Origin: Rhodoferax sp.
GTDB lineage: Bacteria > Pseudomonadota > Gammaproteobacteria > Burkholderiales > Burkholderiaceae_C
Assembly: GCF_018780565.1 (NCBI RefSeq)
Contig: NZ_JADMJN010000005.1
Span: forward strand, 496,001-560,000
Direction of reading: 5' to 3'
Length of the DNA stretch: 64,000 nucleotides
The position numbers were made by a program, and so were the translations under genes. This document shows positions 62,691-64,000 of this stretch, in pieces. Under the pieces are notes generated by a model that was given only the letters and a program-made list of their open reading frames with translations, did no database searches and was not told the origin of the DNA. Positions within the stretch are counted from its first letter, which is position 1. Every line of letters begins with the position of its first letter.

Positions 62691-63850
62691 TTTCCCCCCA
62701 ATCCCATCGAACGCGTGATCACCTCTTTCATGATCTCGTTGGTGCCGCCGTAGATACGCTGCACGCGCGCGTCGGCGTAAGCGCGGGTGATGGGGTATTC
62801 CCACATGTAGCCGTAGCCGCCGAACAACTGCACGCACTCGTCCATCACCTTGCACTGCAGGTCGCTGCACCAGTACTTGGCCATGCTGGCGGTAGCGGTG
62901 TCCAGCGTTTTGGCCATCAGCAACTCGGTGCACTTGTCAACAAAAACACGGGCCACCTGCACTTCGGTCTGCAACTCGGCCAGCGTGAAGCGCGTGTTCT
63001 GGAAGGCAGCGACGGGCTGGCCAAACACCTTGCGCTCCTTCACGTAGTCCACCGTCCAGTCAATGGCAGCCTGCGCCGCCGCCACAGCACCGATGGCGAT
63101 CTGCATACGTTCCCACGGCAGCTGCTCCATCAGGCAAATAAAGCCACGGTTTTCCTGGGCTTTTCCCCCAAGCAGGTTGCTTGCGGGAACACGGACATTG
63201 TCAAAGAACAACTCTGAAGTGTCCTGCGCCTTGAGGCCCAGCTTTTTCAACCGCTTGCCCACCGAGAAGCCGGGCATGCCACGCTCAACCAACAGCAGGC
63301 TGGTGCCCTTGGCCCCGGCGGCGGGGTTGGTCTTGGCCACCACAATCACCAGATCGGCGTGCCAACCGTTGGTGATGAAAGTCTTGCTGCCATTGAGCAG
63401 GTAGCTGCCGTCGGCCTGCTGAATCGCATTGGCCTTGATGCCTTGCAGGTCGGAGCCCGCAGCGGGCTCACTCATGGCAATGGCGCCGATCATCCCGCCA
63501 CTGGCCAGCTTGGGCAGGTACTTTTTCTTTTGTTCTTCGGTGCCGTAGTGCAGGATGTAGGGCGCCACGATCTCGCTGTGCAGGGAGTAGCCGATGCCGG
63601 AGAAACCGCCCCGGCTGAGCTCTTCCATCTGCACTACGGAATACAGCTTGTCGGCACCAGCGCCGCCATATTCCTCGGGCATGGTCATGCACAGAAATCC
63701 GTTGTCGCCGGCCTTGTTCCACACCGCACGGTCCACATAGCCCTGCTCTTCCCATTCGGCATGAAAAGGCGCAATTTCCTTCTCCATGAAACGGCGAAAG
63801 CTGTCACGAAAAGCTTCGTGCTCAGGGGAAAAAAGTGTTCTCTGAATCAT
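62687..63850 (-). CDS. Acyl-CoA dehydrogenase
   Basis: A 387-residue flavoenzyme of fatty-acid or branched-chain degradation. It shows the family patterns AMSEPAAGSDLQGIKANA, FITNGWHADLVIVVAKT, FDNVRVPASNLLG, QLFGGYGYMWEYPITRAYADARVQRIYGGTNEIMKEVI with the catalytic Glu region near the end. Chain-length preference is not readable. It diverges from a thiolase start at 63976 across a region with a perfect palindrome. Confidence 0.92.
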   Translation of the reverse strand: MIQRTLFSPEHEAFRDSFRRFMEKEIAPFHAEWEEQGYVDRAVWNKAGDNGFLCMTMPEEYGGAGADKLYSVVQMEELSRGGFSGIGYSLHSEIVAPYILHYGTEEQKKKYLPKLASGGMIGAIAMSEPAAGSDLQGIKANAIQQADGSYLLNGSKTFITNGWHADLVIVVAKTNPAAGAKGTSLLLVERGMPGFSVGKRLKKLGLKAQDTSELFFDNVRVPASNLLGGKAQENRGFICLMEQLPWERMQIAIGAVAAAQAAIDWTVDYVKERKVFGQPVAAFQNTRFTLAELQTEVQVARVFVDKCTELLMAKTLDTATASMAKYWCSDLQCKVMDECVQLFGGYGYMWEYPITRAYADARVQRIYGGTNEIMKEVITRSMGLGGK

Positions 63851-63881
63851 GGTGCAGCCTGTTTGACAAAATTTGAGGTAA

Positions 63882-63907
63882 TTTTACAAAGCGATTGCTT
63901 TGTAAAA
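63882..63907. promoter_or_regulatory. Perfect inverted repeat between acyl-CoA dehydrogenase and thiolase
   Basis: Arms TTTTACAAAGC and GCTTTGTAAAA with a four-base centre GATT: an 11-base perfect inverted repeat between two divergent beta-oxidation genes. A TetR-type fatty-acid regulator (PsrA/FadR-like) is a natural candidate. TATACT at 63912-63917 may be a -10 element towards the thiolase. Confidence 0.6.
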
Positions 63908-63975
63908 AGAATATACTGCATTCTGATGTGTCACCACACATAATTTTTTGAACCTGTCCCTCAACTGGAGCCCCC

Positions 63976-64000
63976 ATGACTGAAGCATTTGTGTTTGATG
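63976..64000 (+). CDS. Start of a probable acetyl-CoA C-acyltransferase (thiolase)
   Basis: Only MTEAFVFD is visible before the window ends. It resembles thiolase N-termini (MTEA-FVFDA/YIYDA). TGGAG lies about five to six bases before the ATG. The divergent acyl-CoA dehydrogenase supports a beta-oxidation role. Confidence 0.55.

Noticed and set aside
1..64000. CRISPR arrays, insertion sequences, integrases, prophage genes, toxin-antitoxin or defence systems
   Set aside because: No regularly spaced repeats, transposase motifs, phage structural genes or recognisable defence proteins were found on either strand.

Overview
This window looks like chromosome of a betaproteobacterium in the Burkholderiales, most likely Comamonadaceae (Rhodoferax/Polaromonas-like). 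The evidence is gene order and protein type: zapB-zapA followed by 6S RNA, a yebC-purD-hemF-nadD-rsfS-rlmH-maf-rng run, a lysine/alanine-tailed RsfS, an ExDD-type RelA, and short GCTAT...TAGC palindromes that I associate with this family. The placement is an inference, since no search was run. Coding density is high and the DNA is GC-rich, with an AT-richer patch in the O-antigen ligase gene. I see no insertion sequence, prophage, integrase or CRISPR array.

Layout. 1-10206 (minus strand): a cobalamin operon read right to left. It runs from a riboswitch through btuB, cobB, a leaderless BtuF-like gene, cobU, btuF, btuC, btuD, cobO and cbiB to cobC, which is cut by the left edge. Nearly all the genes overlap by 1-4 bases, often with TTG or GTG starts. 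10242-11912 (plus): zapB, zapA, 6S RNA and a TauE/SafE permease. 11961-15679 (minus): an HD-GYP gene coupled to a PAS-GGDEF-EAL gene. 16011-17499: two thioredoxin-fold enzymes, then a tRNA-Lys on the other strand with its terminator. 17560-22846 (minus): YeeE/TcdA, and tolB-pal-cpoB behind an LPS glycosyltransferase. 22908-29901: surface polysaccharide genes (methyltransferase, ligase, GT9, MsbA, GT4, deacetylase). 29922-36808 (minus): the housekeeping operon from yebC to rng. 36867-44957: a YjgR ATPase, a second HD-GYP/sensor pair, a PilZ protein and RelA. 44976-55483: hydrolase, 3-hydroxybutyrate dehydrogenase, a kinase-HDOD-GAF fusion, a LytS-type-membrane GGDEF-EAL protein, a SIMPL protein, a small exported protein and OmpR/EnvZ. 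55520-64000: YgiQ, a MarR-controlled FAD monooxygenase, MgtC, an acyltransferase, a MOSC protein, acyl-CoA dehydrogenase and the first codons of a thiolase.

How the parts work together. The cobalamin operon combines outer-membrane uptake (BtuB), inner-membrane import (BtuCDF), corrin amidation and adenosylation (CobB, CobO) and lower-loop assembly (CobC, CbiB, CobU), under one B12-sensing leader. Signalling genes are dense: two HD-GYP proteins, two GGDEF-EAL proteins, a PilZ receptor, a hybrid kinase, a Ser/Thr kinase fusion, RelA and OmpR/EnvZ.

The most interesting observation is that the two HD-GYP/PAS-sensor pairs are paralogous modules. They share the same first gene, the same 4-base stop/start overlap and similar tandem PAS domains, but carry different output domains. 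Other points worth following are the leaderless BtuF-like protein, the Ser/Thr kinase-HDOD-GAF fusion, the histone-like RsfS tail, the palindromes embedded in coding sequence, and several well-formed operator-like inverted repeats.
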